From positions 1 to 64,000 of the forward strand of contig JBGPBV010000001.1 of the NCBI GenBank assembly GCA_041481445.1: a stretch of DNA of 64,000 bases, given 5' to 3'. The position numbers and the translations under genes are program-made. Below the pieces are notes generated by a model that was not told the origin of the DNA, made no database searches, and worked only from the letters and a program-made list of their open reading frames with translations. Shown one piece after another: positions 24,278 through 33,794 of the stretch. Positions within the stretch are counted from its first letter, which is position 1; the number at the start of each line of letters is the position of its first letter. The stretch comes from AA29 sp041481445. Lineage in GTDB: Bacteria > Acidobacteriota > Vicinamibacteria > Fen-336.

Positions 24278-26536
24278 ATGGCGGATGGGGGGAAGCTCAT
24301 CGTCGTCTCGAACCGCCTGCCCCTCTCCCTGCGCCGCGGGCCCGACGGCTGGGTGGCCGAGCCCAGCTCGGGCGGCCTGGCCAGCGCGGTCAACCCGCTG
24401 CTGAAGGCGCGCGGGGGCCTGTGGATCGGCTGGCCCGGCCACGCCCCGCGCAAAGCCGAGGAGGGACGCGAGGACCTCCTCCGCCGGTGGACCCAGACCC
24501 ACGGCTACGCGCCGGTGGACCTGCCGCCGGAGCTGGCCCGCCGCTTCTACGAGGGCTACGCCAACCAGACCCTCTGGCCGCTGTTCCACAACTTCGCGAC
24601 CAACTTCGAGAGTGACCCCGAGGGCTGGGCGGCCTACGTGGCCGCCAACCGCCGCTTCCGCGACGCCGTGCTCGAGCACCTGGGCCCCGGCGACACCGTC
24701 TGGGTGCACGACTACCACCTGATGCTGCTGCCGCGCCTGATCCGTGACGTGGCTCCGGAAGCGCGCGTGGGCTTCTTCCTCCACATACCGTTCCCGGCCT
24801 CCGAGACCTTCCGCATCCTGCCCCACCGCGACGAGATCCTGCGCGGCCTCCTGGGGGCGGACCTCCTCGGATTCCAGACCCACCTCGACCTCCAGCACTT
24901 CCGCGCCTCGCTGCTGCGCCTCCTCGGCCTGCCCAGCCGCCTCGACTGCGTGACCGCCCAGGGCAGCTCCACCCGCCTGGAGGCGCTGCCGATCGGGATC
25001 GCCCCCGACGAGTTCGCCGGCTACATCGAGAACGACCACGCCACCCAGCGCGCCTACGAGGCCCTGCGCCGGCGCTACCGGGGCCGGCGCATCCTGCTCG
25101 CGGTGGACCGGCTCGACTATACGAAGGGGATCCCCGAGCGGCTGCGCGCCTACCGCAAGCTGCTGCAGCGGGCGCCGCACCTGCGCGGCCAGATCGTGCT
25201 CGTCCAGGTGGCGGTGCCGTCGCGCGAGCGCATCCCCGAGTACGACCGGCTCCGCCACACCGTCAACAGCCTGGTGGGCGAGGTCAACGGGGAGTTCGGC
25301 TCCCCGGAGTGGACTCCCGTCGTGTACATACGCCGAAGCATCTCGCGCTCGGAGCTGGTCGCCCTCTACGCGGCCTCGGAGGTGGGCTGGGTGACGCCCC
25401 TCCGGGACGGGATGAACCTCGTGGCCAAGGAGTACGTCGCCTGCCAGCGGCGTGGGGAGGGCGTGCTCGTCCTCAGCGAGTTCGCGGGGGCGGCGGCGGA
25501 GATGGGGGAGGCCTTCCTGGTCAATCCCTACGACGAGGACCGCGTGGCCGCCGTGCTCGAGCGCGTGCTCGCCCTCCCGGCGGAGGAGCGGCGGGACCGC
25601 ATGACCATCCTCAACCGGCGGGTGCGGCGCAACACGGTGTTCCGCTGGAGCGACCGCTTCCTGTCCGCCCTCGACGACGCCGCCCGCCGCCGCCTGGCCG
25701 CGCGGCCGGAGCGGCCGGACGCCCTGCCCGTGGCCGACGCCCTGGAGTCGTTCCGGGCCGCGCGCAGCCGGCTGGTCCTCCTCGACTACGACGGCACCCT
25801 GGTGCCGTTCGCGCCGCGGCCGCGTGACGCGGTTCCTCCCCCACGCGTGGTCCAGCTCGTGCAGGACCTGGCCGGGGCCCCCGGCACGACCGTGGCCATG
25901 GTGTCCGGCCGCTCGCGCGCGGACCTGGAGGGCTTCTTCGGCCGCGTGCCCGGACTGTGGCTGGTGGGCGAGCACGGCGCCTGCGTGCGCTCGCCCAAGA
26001 CCCGCGAGTGGGAGATGCCGCGCCCGCATCCCGGCCACGAGTGGAAGCACCGCCTCCTCGGCGTCCTCGAGCACTTCGTGGACCGCACGCCGGGGAGCTT
26101 CATCGAGGAGAAGGAGCTGGCCCTGGTGTGGCACCACCGCCTGGCCGATCCCGAGTTCGGGGAGTGGCTGGCCCACGAGCTCGTGGCCACCCTGGAGGAG
26201 ATGCTGGCGGGGACGGAGCTGCAGGCCATCCGCGGGAACAAGACGGTCGAGGTGCGCTTCGTCTGGGCCAACAAGGGGGCGGTGGTGGACCGCCTGCAGT
26301 CCCTGCGCCCGGACGCCGGCTTCCGCCTGGCCATCGGCGACGACCGCACGGACGAGGACCTGTTCCAGCGCCTGCGCGGCGAAGCCTGGACGGTGCGCGT
26401 GGGCGAGGGCCCCTCGTCCGCCCGCTACTCCGTGGACTCGCCGACGGACGTGGTCGCGTTCCTGGAAGCGCTGGTGAGCGTGGCGGACTCGGCGGGCGTG
26501 GCCGACGACGAGTCGGCGCGAGCCGCCGCCGGGTAG
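24278..26536 (+). CDS. otsA-otsB: Bifunctional trehalose-6-phosphate synthase/phosphatase
   Basis: A 752-residue fusion. The GT20 synthase (about 1-470) joins UDP- or GDP-glucose to glucose-6-phosphate and shows VWVHDYHLMLLP, FFLHIPFPASE, DRLDYTKGIPERL and EFAGAAAEM. The HAD phosphatase (about 495-740) shows DYDGTLVPF with the nucleophile Asp, SGRSRADLEGFF, the cap residue region GNKTVEVR and GDDRTDEDLF. In one chain it makes trehalose for osmotic or desiccation protection in the cytosol. The two halves are separate genes in E. coli (otsA, otsB); the fused order is known in plants, yeast and several bacteria. The ATG at 24278 matches the family start (KLIVVSNRLP). Confidence 0.95.
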   Translation: MADGGKLIVVSNRLPLSLRRGPDGWVAEPSSGGLASAVNPLLKARGGLWIGWPGHAPRKAEEGREDLLRRWTQTHGYAPVDLPPELARRFYEGYANQTLWPLFHNFATNFESDPEGWAAYVAANRRFRDAVLEHLGPGDTVWVHDYHLMLLPRLIRDVAPEARVGFFLHIPFPASETFRILPHRDEILRGLLGADLLGFQTHLDLQHFRASLLRLLGLPSRLDCVTAQGSSTRLEALPIGIAPDEFAGYIENDHATQRAYEALRRRYRGRRILLAVDRLDYTKGIPERLRAYRKLLQRAPHLRGQIVLVQVAVPSRERIPEYDRLRHTVNSLVGEVNGEFGSPEWTPVVYIRRSISRSELVALYAASEVGWVTPLRDGMNLVAKEYVACQRRGEGVLVLSEFAGAAAEMGEAFLVNPYDEDRVAAVLERVLALPAEERRDRMTILNRRVRRNTVFRWSDRFLSALDDAARRRLAARPERPDALPVADALESFRAARSRLVLLDYDGTLVPFAPRPRDAVPPPRVVQLVQDLAGAPGTTVAMVSGRSRADLEGFFGRVPGLWLVGEHGACVRSPKTREWEMPRPHPGHEWKHRLLGVLEHFVDRTPGSFIEEKELALVWHHRLADPEFGEWLAHELVATLEEMLAGTELQAIRGNKTVEVRFVWANKGAVVDRLQSLRPDAGFRLAIGDDRTDEDLFQRLRGEAWTVRVGEGPSSARYSVDSPTDVVAFLEALVSVADSAGVADDESARAAAG

Positions 26537-26546
26537 GGTCTTAGGC

Positions 26547-27959
26547 CTACCGGGGCGGCGGCGTCGCCGAAGCCAGGATCAAGTCCACCAGCTCCTGGTA
26601 CCGGCCGCCGAAATGGTGCCCGGTGCCCACGGGAACGACGCGTACGTGCCTCCCCTTCAGGGCCGGACAGGCCGAGTCCGTCTCGTCGGTACCGTGGACG
26701 CACGTCACCGGCACCGCCAGGCGTGCCACCTCGGGCACGGTGGGATGGGCAGTGTCCCCTCCGCCCCCGAGCCAGCTCGACACGTGGAACTCGAACGACG
26801 CGGAGTCGGAGGGGCCGAGCAGGGTCACGCCGGCGATGCGGGAGCGCACCGCCGCCGGCAGCCGGTTCACCAGGAACGGCAGCACGTCCGCGCCGAACGA
26901 GTAACCGACGAGCAGCACGCGCTCCTTTCCCCAGAGGGCGGAGTAGTGCTCGACGATCCGTGCCAGGTCGCGCGAGGCGGCTTCGGGCGTCCGAGGTGTC
27001 CAGTAGTAGCGCAGGCTGCTCCAGCCCACCACCGGCACGCCGGCGGCGGCGAGGCCTTCGCCCACGCTCTTGTCGATCTCGGCCCAGCCGCCGTCGCCGG
27101 TGAGGACCACGGCCATGACCCCGCGGTCGGCGCCACCGCTCGCGGGCACTTCCAGGAGCTCCAGGTCCTCGATCCCGGACGCGGGGCGCGCCGCCTCTTC
27201 CGGCCGGCGGGTGCTAGTGATGGACCGGTAGGCGGCGACGAGCTCGGCCTCCCAATTGGCCGTCACCGAGAAGCCATGGCCGACCTTCGGGAGCGCAAAG
27301 AGCCGCGAGGAGCCGGTGGCGGCCACGAACGCGCGCGTGGCCACGGGGTCGCACACCTGGTCGACCTCGCCTTGCAGCACCATCCAGGGCACGGCCAGGC
27401 CCGCGTAGGGGGCGAGGTCGTAGCCGACACCGTCCTTCTTCTTCTCGAAGGCGAGACCGCGCTGCCGGCAGGGCGCCTTGTGGATCTCGATGTCCCGGCA
27501 GAAGCCGAGGCTGATGGCCCCGGCGAAGGTCTCGGGGGGCGCCGCCGCGAGGGCGGCGTAGACGAGGGTCGCCCCCGAGGAATAGCCGACCAGGATCGGC
27601 CGCTCGTACGCGGGGAGCTTGCGGTGCAGCTCCACCGCGCGGGCCAGCTCCTCGAGGGCGCCCGCCGGGTAGGGGCAGCTCTTCGAGGCCTCCAGGCTCC
27701 GGAGGAACGTACGGACGTCGATGCCGGCGACGAGGGCGCCGAGGTCCCGCAGGCGCTCCGCCATCGAGACGACGCCCAGGTTCCAGCCTCCGTCTCCCGA
27801 GACGAACAGCACGACCTGCTCGGGCGAGCCGCTGGGCGCGTAGAGCGCGACCCGGCCGAAGGTGGGAACGGAGATCACGTCCGAGGGCGGGCCGGCCAGG
27901 GCGGGGCCGTGGAGCACGACGACGAGGGCAAGCGCCTTCACCGCCCGCGCGCGCCTCAT
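26547..27959 (-). CDS. acvB: AcvB-type double VirJ-domain hydrolase
   Basis: A 470-residue secreted alpha/beta hydrolase with two VirJ-like halves. After a signal peptide (1-22), the first half has the nucleophile elbow GYSSG and the second GYSFG, with GHHFGG near the C-terminal histidine. AcvB/VirJ proteins of Agrobacterium are known to hydrolyse lysyl-phosphatidylglycerol in the periplasm. The gene overlaps the mprF stop by 4 bases (ATGA), so synthesis and breakdown of the same lipid are translated from one message. Having two apparently complete catalytic elbows is notable. Confidence 0.85.
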   Translation of the reverse strand: MRRARAVKALALVVVLHGPALAGPPSDVISVPTFGRVALYAPSGSPEQVVLFVSGDGGWNLGVVSMAERLRDLGALVAGIDVRTFLRSLEASKSCPYPAGALEELARAVELHRKLPAYERPILVGYSSGATLVYAALAAAPPETFAGAISLGFCRDIEIHKAPCRQRGLAFEKKKDGVGYDLAPYAGLAVPWMVLQGEVDQVCDPVATRAFVAATGSSRLFALPKVGHGFSVTANWEAELVAAYRSITSTRRPEEAARPASGIEDLELLEVPASGGADRGVMAVVLTGDGGWAEIDKSVGEGLAAAGVPVVGWSSLRYYWTPRTPEAASRDLARIVEHYSALWGKERVLLVGYSFGADVLPFLVNRLPAAVRSRIAGVTLLGPSDSASFEFHVSSWLGGGGDTAHPTVPEVARLAVPVTCVHGTDETDSACPALKGRHVRVVPVGTGHHFGGRYQELVDLILASATPPPR

Positions 27960-30505
27960 CTCAGGAAGATCCTCCGGTAGCCGCCGGAGATGAGGGCGGC
28001 CACGTCGGCCAGGATCCGCGGAAGGGCCAGCCCCCCCGGGTAGGCGAGGTAGCGAGGCTCCCAGGTGGGGTTGAACTTCTCCTTGTATGCGCGCAGGCCC
28101 TGGAAGTTGTAGAACGCCTCGCCGTGCCGGTACAGCAACCGGCCCAGCCGCGTCCAGAGGGGCGCCACCGGCGAGCTCTCGAAGCCGGAGAAGGGCGCCA
28201 TCCCGAGACCGAACCACGAGTAGCCCTGCTCCTTGCCCCAGCGCAGGAGGTGGACGAAGAGCGCTTCCATCACGCCGGTGGGCGCGTCCTTGTGGTACCG
28301 CATGAGGTCCACGGAGAGCTCGACGTTCCCCGGACCCGGCCAGAGGTTCGCGAAGGCCTCGATGCGGCCGTGGCGCTCGACGACGGCGACCGGGAAGCGC
28401 TGCACGTAGGCGGGATCGAAGAAGCCGAGAGAGAACCCCTTCTCGCTGCCCGCCTTCTCGCGCAGCCAGTCGAGGGAGACCGCGCGCAGCTCGTCCATCA
28501 GGGGCGGCACCTCGGAGGCGGGGATCACGCGGAAGGCCGCCTCCTCCTTCTCGAGGCGCCGCAGCGCCTGACGGTGCTTGCTGGCGCGGCCCCCGTCGAG
28601 GGAGAACGACCGGAGGTCCACCCTCGCCTCCTCGCCGAGCTTCACGAAGGCGAGGCCGAAGTCGGCGTAGCGATGGAGGCCCTCCTTGGCCACCTCGTAG
28701 AAGACGGGCACGCCGTCGAAGTCGTCGCAGCGCTCGAGGAAGAGCCGGACGAGCCGGGCGAGGCGGTCGGACGGCCCCACCGGGTCTCCCAGCCCGACCC
28801 ACGTGCGGCCCTGGACGCCGTACATCACGAAACCCTTCCGGTCCTCGTCGAAGAGCAGGGCCTTGTCCCGCAGGTACACGAGGTAGGGGAAGGTGGCCGT
28901 CTGGGCCGCGATCGCGGAAGAGGCGGCTTCCAGATCGCCCTCGGTGGGCTCGAGTGCCTCATGGGCCGCGGGGCGCAGGAGCCGGGCGAAGCCGAACAGG
29001 CCCAGCGCCACCGCCGCTCCCACGGAGGAGCGCAGGGAGCGCGAGGCCTCCTTGCGCAGCTCGAACTGCCACCACAGCTCCTGCGAGTACTCGACGTGCT
29101 TGAAGGCGAAGAGACCGAGCCAGGCCGCGGCGCCGAGCGTCGCCACCACCGCCGCGATCCAGCCCGGCGAGAAGCCCGTCTCCAGGAGGGCCGCCCGCCG
29201 GTCGAAGGCGGGCCGCGCGCTCCACAGCACCACGAGCAGCAGGGCGAGCAGGGTGGCTTCCTCGAAGTCGGCGCCCTTCAGGAGCGACGCCGCGATGCCG
29301 GTCGCCACCCCGCCTGCGGCCAGGTAGTAGGCGGCGTCCAGGCGCCGCCAGAGCCCCTGTGACACGAGCAGCAACCCGGCGCCGGCGATGCTGCCGAGGA
29401 AGTGGGAGGCTTCGACCACGCCCAGGGGCAGCACCTCGTGGAGCCAGGCCAGCCGTCCCGGCGCCGCCGGAGTCACCCCCGAGAAGAGGAGGCCGGCCCC
29501 GGCCAGGAACGTGAACACGGCCAGGACGCGCGGCGTGATCTCCTCGCTGAGCCAGCCGAGGAACGCCCCCGCGCGCGCGGCCTGCGCGCGGCGCTCGTGC
29601 GCCTCGTCCGCGACCAGCGTCAGGAGGGCCACCGAGAGCGGCAGCAGGTAGTAGACCAGGCGGTAGACGACGAGAGCGGGCAGGAGCTCGGCCGAGGAGA
29701 GGAACGGCCTGAGCAGGACCACCATCAAGCCCTCGAAGACGCCCGCGCCCCCGGGGACGTGGCTGGCCAGCCCGAGGAGCTGCGCGGCCAGGAACGCTCC
29801 CAGCAGGCCCAGGAACGACAGGTCACTCTTCGGAAGCAGCACGTAGAGCACGGCGGCGGCGAGCGCCCAGTCCGTCGCGGACAGGGCGAGCTGGGCGAAG
29901 CCGATGCGTGGGGGCGGCAGGGGCAGCTCGAACCCGCGGAAGCGGATCGGCTCGCGCCGTACGACCACCGCGACCAGGTAGCCGGCGCTCGTCAGGAGGA
30001 GGAGCCATCCCACCGCCGCCACGAGCGCGTGGGCGGGGAGCTCGTGAGCGCCGGGGAGGGGGCTCGCCACGAGGCTGATCCCGCCCAGCGTGAGGAGGCC
30101 CAGCCAGAAAGTGACGGAGTACGAGAACACGATCCTCGAGAGCTCCTTGGCCGTGACGCCCCACCGCGTGTAGAAGCGGTAGCGCACGGCCGCGCCCGAG
30201 AACATGGCGAAGCCCACGCTGTTGGCGATGGCGTAGGCGAGGAACGAGGCCGCGGCCACGCGCCAGCGCGACAAGCGGTTCCCGACGTACGCGAAGGCCA
30301 GCAGGTCGTAGCCGGTCAGGGCGGCATAGTTGAGGACGGTCAGGAGCAGCGCCGCCCAGAGCCGGGCGGGCGGGGTGGCCAGGACGTCCGAGGTCAGCTC
30401 GTGCCAGGTGAGAGCGTGGAGCTCCCGGCGGAGGACCACGAGCGCGAGCGCGAAGAGGCCCAGCCCGAGCAGGGCCGGTAGCACGCGACGCAACTTTTCC
30501 GGCAT
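27956..30505 (-). CDS. mprF: MprF: aminoacyl-phosphatidylglycerol synthase and flippase
   Basis: An 849-residue membrane protein. The first ~480 residues carry about 13-14 helices of the flippase (pattern SFLAYAIANSVGFAMFSGAAVRYR and HVPGGAGVFEGL), and the last ~320 form the cytosolic GNAT-like transferase (QGRTWVGLGDPVGP, FVKLGEEARVDL, YSWFGLGMAPFSG, then EKFNP). It moves lysine or alanine from aminoacyl-tRNA to phosphatidylglycerol and flips the product, reducing surface charge and protecting against cationic peptides. Lys versus Ala cannot be told by eye. It is the middle gene of a minus-strand operon, 18 bp after the VirJ-like gene and coupled to acvB. Confidence 0.95.
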   Translation of the reverse strand: MPEKLRRVLPALLGLGLFALALVVLRRELHALTWHELTSDVLATPPARLWAALLLTVLNYAALTGYDLLAFAYVGNRLSRWRVAAASFLAYAIANSVGFAMFSGAAVRYRFYTRWGVTAKELSRIVFSYSVTFWLGLLTLGGISLVASPLPGAHELPAHALVAAVGWLLLLTSAGYLVAVVVRREPIRFRGFELPLPPPRIGFAQLALSATDWALAAAVLYVLLPKSDLSFLGLLGAFLAAQLLGLASHVPGGAGVFEGLMVVLLRPFLSSAELLPALVVYRLVYYLLPLSVALLTLVADEAHERRAQAARAGAFLGWLSEEITPRVLAVFTFLAGAGLLFSGVTPAAPGRLAWLHEVLPLGVVEASHFLGSIAGAGLLLVSQGLWRRLDAAYYLAAGGVATGIAASLLKGADFEEATLLALLLVVLWSARPAFDRRAALLETGFSPGWIAAVVATLGAAAWLGLFAFKHVEYSQELWWQFELRKEASRSLRSSVGAAVALGLFGFARLLRPAAHEALEPTEGDLEAASSAIAAQTATFPYLVYLRDKALLFDEDRKGFVMYGVQGRTWVGLGDPVGPSDRLARLVRLFLERCDDFDGVPVFYEVAKEGLHRYADFGLAFVKLGEEARVDLRSFSLDGGRASKHRQALRRLEKEEAAFRVIPASEVPPLMDELRAVSLDWLREKAGSEKGFSLGFFDPAYVQRFPVAVVERHGRIEAFANLWPGPGNVELSVDLMRYHKDAPTGVMEALFVHLLRWGKEQGYSWFGLGMAPFSGFESSPVAPLWTRLGRLLYRHGEAFYNFQGLRAYKEKFNPTWEPRYLAYPGGLALPRILADVAALISGGYRRIFLR

Positions 30506-30523
30506 GTTCGTATCGTTCCCGAG

Positions 30524-31294
30524 TCAGCGCCGCGGCGCCTTGATCCAGGCGATGGCCTCCAGGAGCTTCCGGTCGAGCTCCCCCTCCTTGCCGCCGAACC
30601 GGTGGTTGGCGGCCTCGATCACCCAGAGCTGTTTGGGCTCGAGGGCCCGGCTCATCACCCGCGTGACCTGGTCCACGCCGACGAACTCGTCACCCGTCGA
30701 ATGGATCGCGACCAGCGGCAGGGGAGCCACCTTGCCGACCACGTCGGCCGTGCTGAACAGCGGCTCCCTGGGCACGCCCTTGGTGGCGTAGATGATGGAG
30801 TCCCGGAAGCGCCATCCGAGCTCCGCCTGGTCCGGCAGGCCGAGCACGATGACGCCCGCCAGCTTCGACTTCGTGTTGTCGCTCGTCGCCGCCAGCACCG
30901 CCAGCGCCGCCCCTTCCGAGACCCCGATCAGCACCGGCGGCGCGGTCGCGCCGCGGGACGCGTAGTCGAGCAGGGCCGCGAAGTCGCCCGGCACGTCGGT
31001 CGTGCTCAGCGCCGTCCCGCCGCTGGTGAAGCTCGAGAGGTAGGCCTTGCTGTCGAGCCCCACCACGAAATACCCCTGGCTCGACAGGAACTCCGCCACG
31101 TCGGGTCCCAGGTGGACCCAGCCGCCGTCGCCGCTCGCCACCACCGCGACCGGGGCGCCGCGCGCGCCGTAGAGACGCAGCCGCTGCTCCTGCCCACGAA
31201 TGGCGACGGTCTCCGTTGTGGGCGGGGCGGCGGTTACCGACACCGCGGACAGGAGCAGGGTCACGAAGACGGCGATCGGCATGAGAGATACCAT
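30524..31294 (-). CDS. VirJ-like secreted alpha/beta hydrolase, single domain
   Basis: About 256 residues with a hydrophobic signal segment (LLLSAVSVTA) and one VirJ domain: SGDGGW, nucleophile elbow GVSEG, HSTGDEFV and NHRFGG near the C-terminus. It resembles each half of the AcvB protein two genes downstream. The start is uncertain: ATG codons at 31294 and 31282 are in frame and neither has a good ribosome site. It is first in the mprF operon, 18 bp before mprF. A phospholipid aminoacyl hydrolase role is inferred from family and context. Confidence 0.75.
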   Translation of the reverse strand: MVSLMPIAVFVTLLLSAVSVTAAPPTTETVAIRGQEQRLRLYGARGAPVAVVASGDGGWVHLGPDVAEFLSSQGYFVVGLDSKAYLSSFTSGGTALSTTDVPGDFAALLDYASRGATAPPVLIGVSEGAALAVLAATSDNTKSKLAGVIVLGLPDQAELGWRFRDSIIYATKGVPREPLFSTADVVGKVAPLPLVAIHSTGDEFVGVDQVTRVMSRALEPKQLWVIEAANHRFGGKEGELDRKLLEAIAWIKAPRR

Positions 31295-31436
31295 TCTCGG
31301 GCATCGGTTCGCTCCGCACCAGGAAGCGTTCGCACCAGCCCCTGAGCGCACTGCGCAGCAAGGGCGGTCACACCCACCCGGCCACTCCTTGAGGTTTCTC
31401 GAACAGGCGCCCACAATGGCGGCCGGGAGATCTCCC

Positions 31437-32648
31437 ATGAGCAATGGCGCATCCGCACCGCGCACCGCGGCGGCCATCGCTGCCCTGGCCTTCCTTCCTG
31501 GCATCCTCCTGTCGCAGGAGCTCGCGACCGCCGACAAGAAGGCCATGGTGGACGCGCACAACCAGGTCCGTTGCGGCGTCAATCCCACGGCGCAGACGAT
31601 GCCGCCTCTGGCCTGGGACGCGACCCTCGAGGCGACGGCGCAGGCCTGGGCCGATCAGTGCCAGGACACGATGGCGCCGCTGGGGCTCCTCGATCACAAC
31701 CCGAACCGCTCGGTCGGCCATCCCTGGTACGTGGGCGAGAACATCTACGGATCCCTCGGCATGGCCAATCCCGCCAGTGCGGTCTCCCTCTGGACCAGCG
31801 AGGCCGCCAACTACAGCTTCGCCGCCAACACCTGCAGCGGGGTGTGCGGCCACTACACGCAGGAGGTGTGGGCGGCCACGCGATGGATCGGCTGCGCGCG
31901 ATCGTACTGCTCGGGCTTCGCCAATCCCTCCTCGATCGTGTGCGACTACGGCCCGGGCGGCAACGACGGCAATCGCCCGTACACGCAGGGATCCGGCGTG
32001 ACGGGGGCCTGCGACCTGATCTTCCAGGACGGTTTCGAGTTCAATGACATGTCGGGCTGGTCCTCGGCGCAAACGGGCGGCGGGGACCTGAGCGTCGCCG
32101 CGGCCGCCGCGATCCAGGGGGGCTTCGGCCTGCAGGCGGTGGTGAACGACACGGCCGGCCTCTACGTGGTGGACGAGACGCCGGCGGACGCCGGCCGCTA
32201 CCGGGCGCGCTTCTACGTCCATCCGAACGGCTTCGATCCCGGCGAGGCGCAGTCGCACTTCCGGACGCGCATCTTCATCGCCTTCGAGGAGGCCCCGACG
32301 CGCCGTCTGGCCGCCGTCGTCCTGAAGCGCCAGGGTGGCGTCTACAGTCTCATGGCACGGGCGCGCCTCGACGATAACTCGCAGGCCGACACGGGGTTCA
32401 CCACCATCACCAATGCTCCTCACGCGGTGGAGATCGACTGGAAGCGCTCGACCGGCCCAGGGGCGAGCGACGGGTCCCTCCAGATGTGGATCGACGGAGT
32501 CGCCGCCGGAAACCTGACCGGGCTCGACAACAGCCTGAGCGCGGTGGACTTCGTGCGCCTGGGCGCGCTCAGCGTCAAGACGGGGGCGACGGGCACGCTG
32601 TACCTCGACGCCCTCGAGTCCCGCCACCAGACGTACATCGGGCCCTGA
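31437..32648 (+). CDS. Secreted CAP (SCP/PR-1) domain protein with C-terminal LamG-like domain
   Basis: A 403-residue extracellular protein. A signal peptide (about 1-27) precedes a CAP domain (about 33-185) with paired cysteines, DHNPNR, WYVGENIY, GHYTQEVWAATRWIGCA and VCDYGPGGND. A linker DGFEFNDMSGWS then leads to a jelly-roll domain of about 190 residues resembling concanavalin/LamG folds. The DGFE..W junction is a frequent tail signature in secreted proteins of this kind of bacterium. Bacterial CAP proteins have no agreed activity. The ATG at 31437 has GGGAGA upstream; an ATG at 31416 is also in frame. It converges with the K+ channel gene. Confidence 0.85.
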   Translation: MSNGASAPRTAAAIAALAFLPGILLSQELATADKKAMVDAHNQVRCGVNPTAQTMPPLAWDATLEATAQAWADQCQDTMAPLGLLDHNPNRSVGHPWYVGENIYGSLGMANPASAVSLWTSEAANYSFAANTCSGVCGHYTQEVWAATRWIGCARSYCSGFANPSSIVCDYGPGGNDGNRPYTQGSGVTGACDLIFQDGFEFNDMSGWSSAQTGGGDLSVAAAAAIQGGFGLQAVVNDTAGLYVVDETPADAGRYRARFYVHPNGFDPGEAQSHFRTRIFIAFEEAPTRRLAAVVLKRQGGVYSLMARARLDDNSQADTGFTTITNAPHAVEIDWKRSTGPGASDGSLQMWIDGVAAGNLTGLDNSLSAVDFVRLGALSVKTGATGTLYLDALESRHQTYIGP

Positions 32649-32699
32649 CCCGCGCGAGGCACACCCGTTCCGGGAGGGGTTGACGGTAGCGCACTCAAT

Positions 32700-32723
32700 T
32701 CAACTTGTTCCGGAACAAGTTGA
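32700..32723. terminator. 24-bp perfect palindrome between convergent genes
   Basis: The 12-bp arms TCAACTTGTTCC and GGAACAAGTTGA meet without spacer. As RNA either strand folds into a 10-bp stem with a CCGG loop. It lies 51 bp after the CAP gene and 12 bp before the end of the K+ channel gene, where a bidirectional terminator is expected, but there is no T-run on either side. It may work Rho-dependently, or be a protein-binding site. Confidence 0.5.
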
Positions 32724-32735
32724 CGCGCGCGCACC

Positions 32736-33731
32736 TCACGCCCGCGCCATCGTCTCCAGCCGGTCGAGCTGGTCGCGGTGCCCGAGCGTGATGAGGAGGT
32801 CGCCCGGCTCGATCGCCATCTCGGGGTCGGGGTTGAAGACCATCTTCCCGTCCGGCTTCTTGATGGCCACGACGATGATCCCCAGCTCCTGGCGCACGCG
32901 GCTGTCCTTGAGGCGGCGGCCGGCCAGGGCGCTGCCCTCCTCGATCCTCGACTCCTCGATCTGGAGCTCCAGGTAGTCGCGGCGCGTGGCCAGCTCGATG
33001 AAGTCCATGACGTTCGGGCGCAGCACGGCCATGGCCATGCGCTGGCCGCCGATCACGTAGGGAGAGACGACGCGGTTCGCCCCCGCGCGCAGGAGCTTGG
33101 GCTCCGCCTCCGACTCCTCCGACCGCGCCACGATGAGCAGCTTCTCGTTCAAGAGGCGCGCGCTCATCGTGATGTAGAGGTTGGCGGCGTCGGAGGCGGC
33201 CACGGTGACCAGCACCTTCGCGCGCTCCACCCCCGCCTTGCGCAGGACCTGGTCGTCGGTGGCGTCGCCGGCCAGGGCGATGCCGTGCGCGTCGTGGAAG
33301 TCGGCCAGTACGCCGGGTTGCTGGTCGATGATCACGAACGGCGTGCCCAGGCTCGACAGCTCGCTGCAGACGAGCCGGCCCATGCGCCCGTAGCCGCAGA
33401 CGATCGCGTGCCCGGTCAGCCCGTCCAGCTTCCGCTCCATCCTCTGCCTCCCGAGGGTCCCGCCGATCTCGCCGCTCACCACCGCGCGGATCATCGACGT
33501 CGCCGCGTAGAAGAGCGTGAACACGCCGCCCAGGGCGAGCAGGCTCGTGAACATGCGCCCGGCCCCGGACAGCGGGTGGACCTCCATGAACCCGACGGTG
33601 GTGATCGTGATGACCGTCATGTACAGCGCGTCGGAGAACGACCAGCCCTCCAGCAGGGCATAGCCGGCCGTCCCCGCCACCACGAGGAGGACGGGGACGG
33701 CGAGGGTGAAAAGGAACTGGCGCAGGCCCAC
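32736..33731 (-). CDS. Two-helix K+ channel with RCK (TrkA-N/TrkA-C) domains
   Basis: A 331-residue MthK-like channel subunit. Helix 1 (7-28), pore helix and selectivity filter TTVGF (44-48), helix 2 (about 58-85), a Rossmann RCK domain with the nucleotide loop GYGRMG (about 113-118) and a C-terminal TrkA-C domain (about 245-331). Four subunits form a ligand-gated K+ channel. The filter has VGF instead of the commoner VGY, a known variant. Start is a GTG. The gene is divergent from the aminotransferase pair over 63 bp. Confidence 0.9.
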   Translation of the reverse strand: MGLRQFLFTLAVPVLLVVAGTAGYALLEGWSFSDALYMTVITITTVGFMEVHPLSGAGRMFTSLLALGGVFTLFYAATSMIRAVVSGEIGGTLGRQRMERKLDGLTGHAIVCGYGRMGRLVCSELSSLGTPFVIIDQQPGVLADFHDAHGIALAGDATDDQVLRKAGVERAKVLVTVAASDAANLYITMSARLLNEKLLIVARSEESEAEPKLLRAGANRVVSPYVIGGQRMAMAVLRPNVMDFIELATRRDYLELQIEESRIEEGSALAGRRLKDSRVRQELGIIVVAIKKPDGKMVFNPDPEMAIEPGDLLITLGHRDQLDRLETMARA

Positions 33732-33794
33732 GCGGAGACTTCATATGCGCGGCGGGGGGGCCGGTCAACTCGGGCGCGATAGAATACGCGCCCA

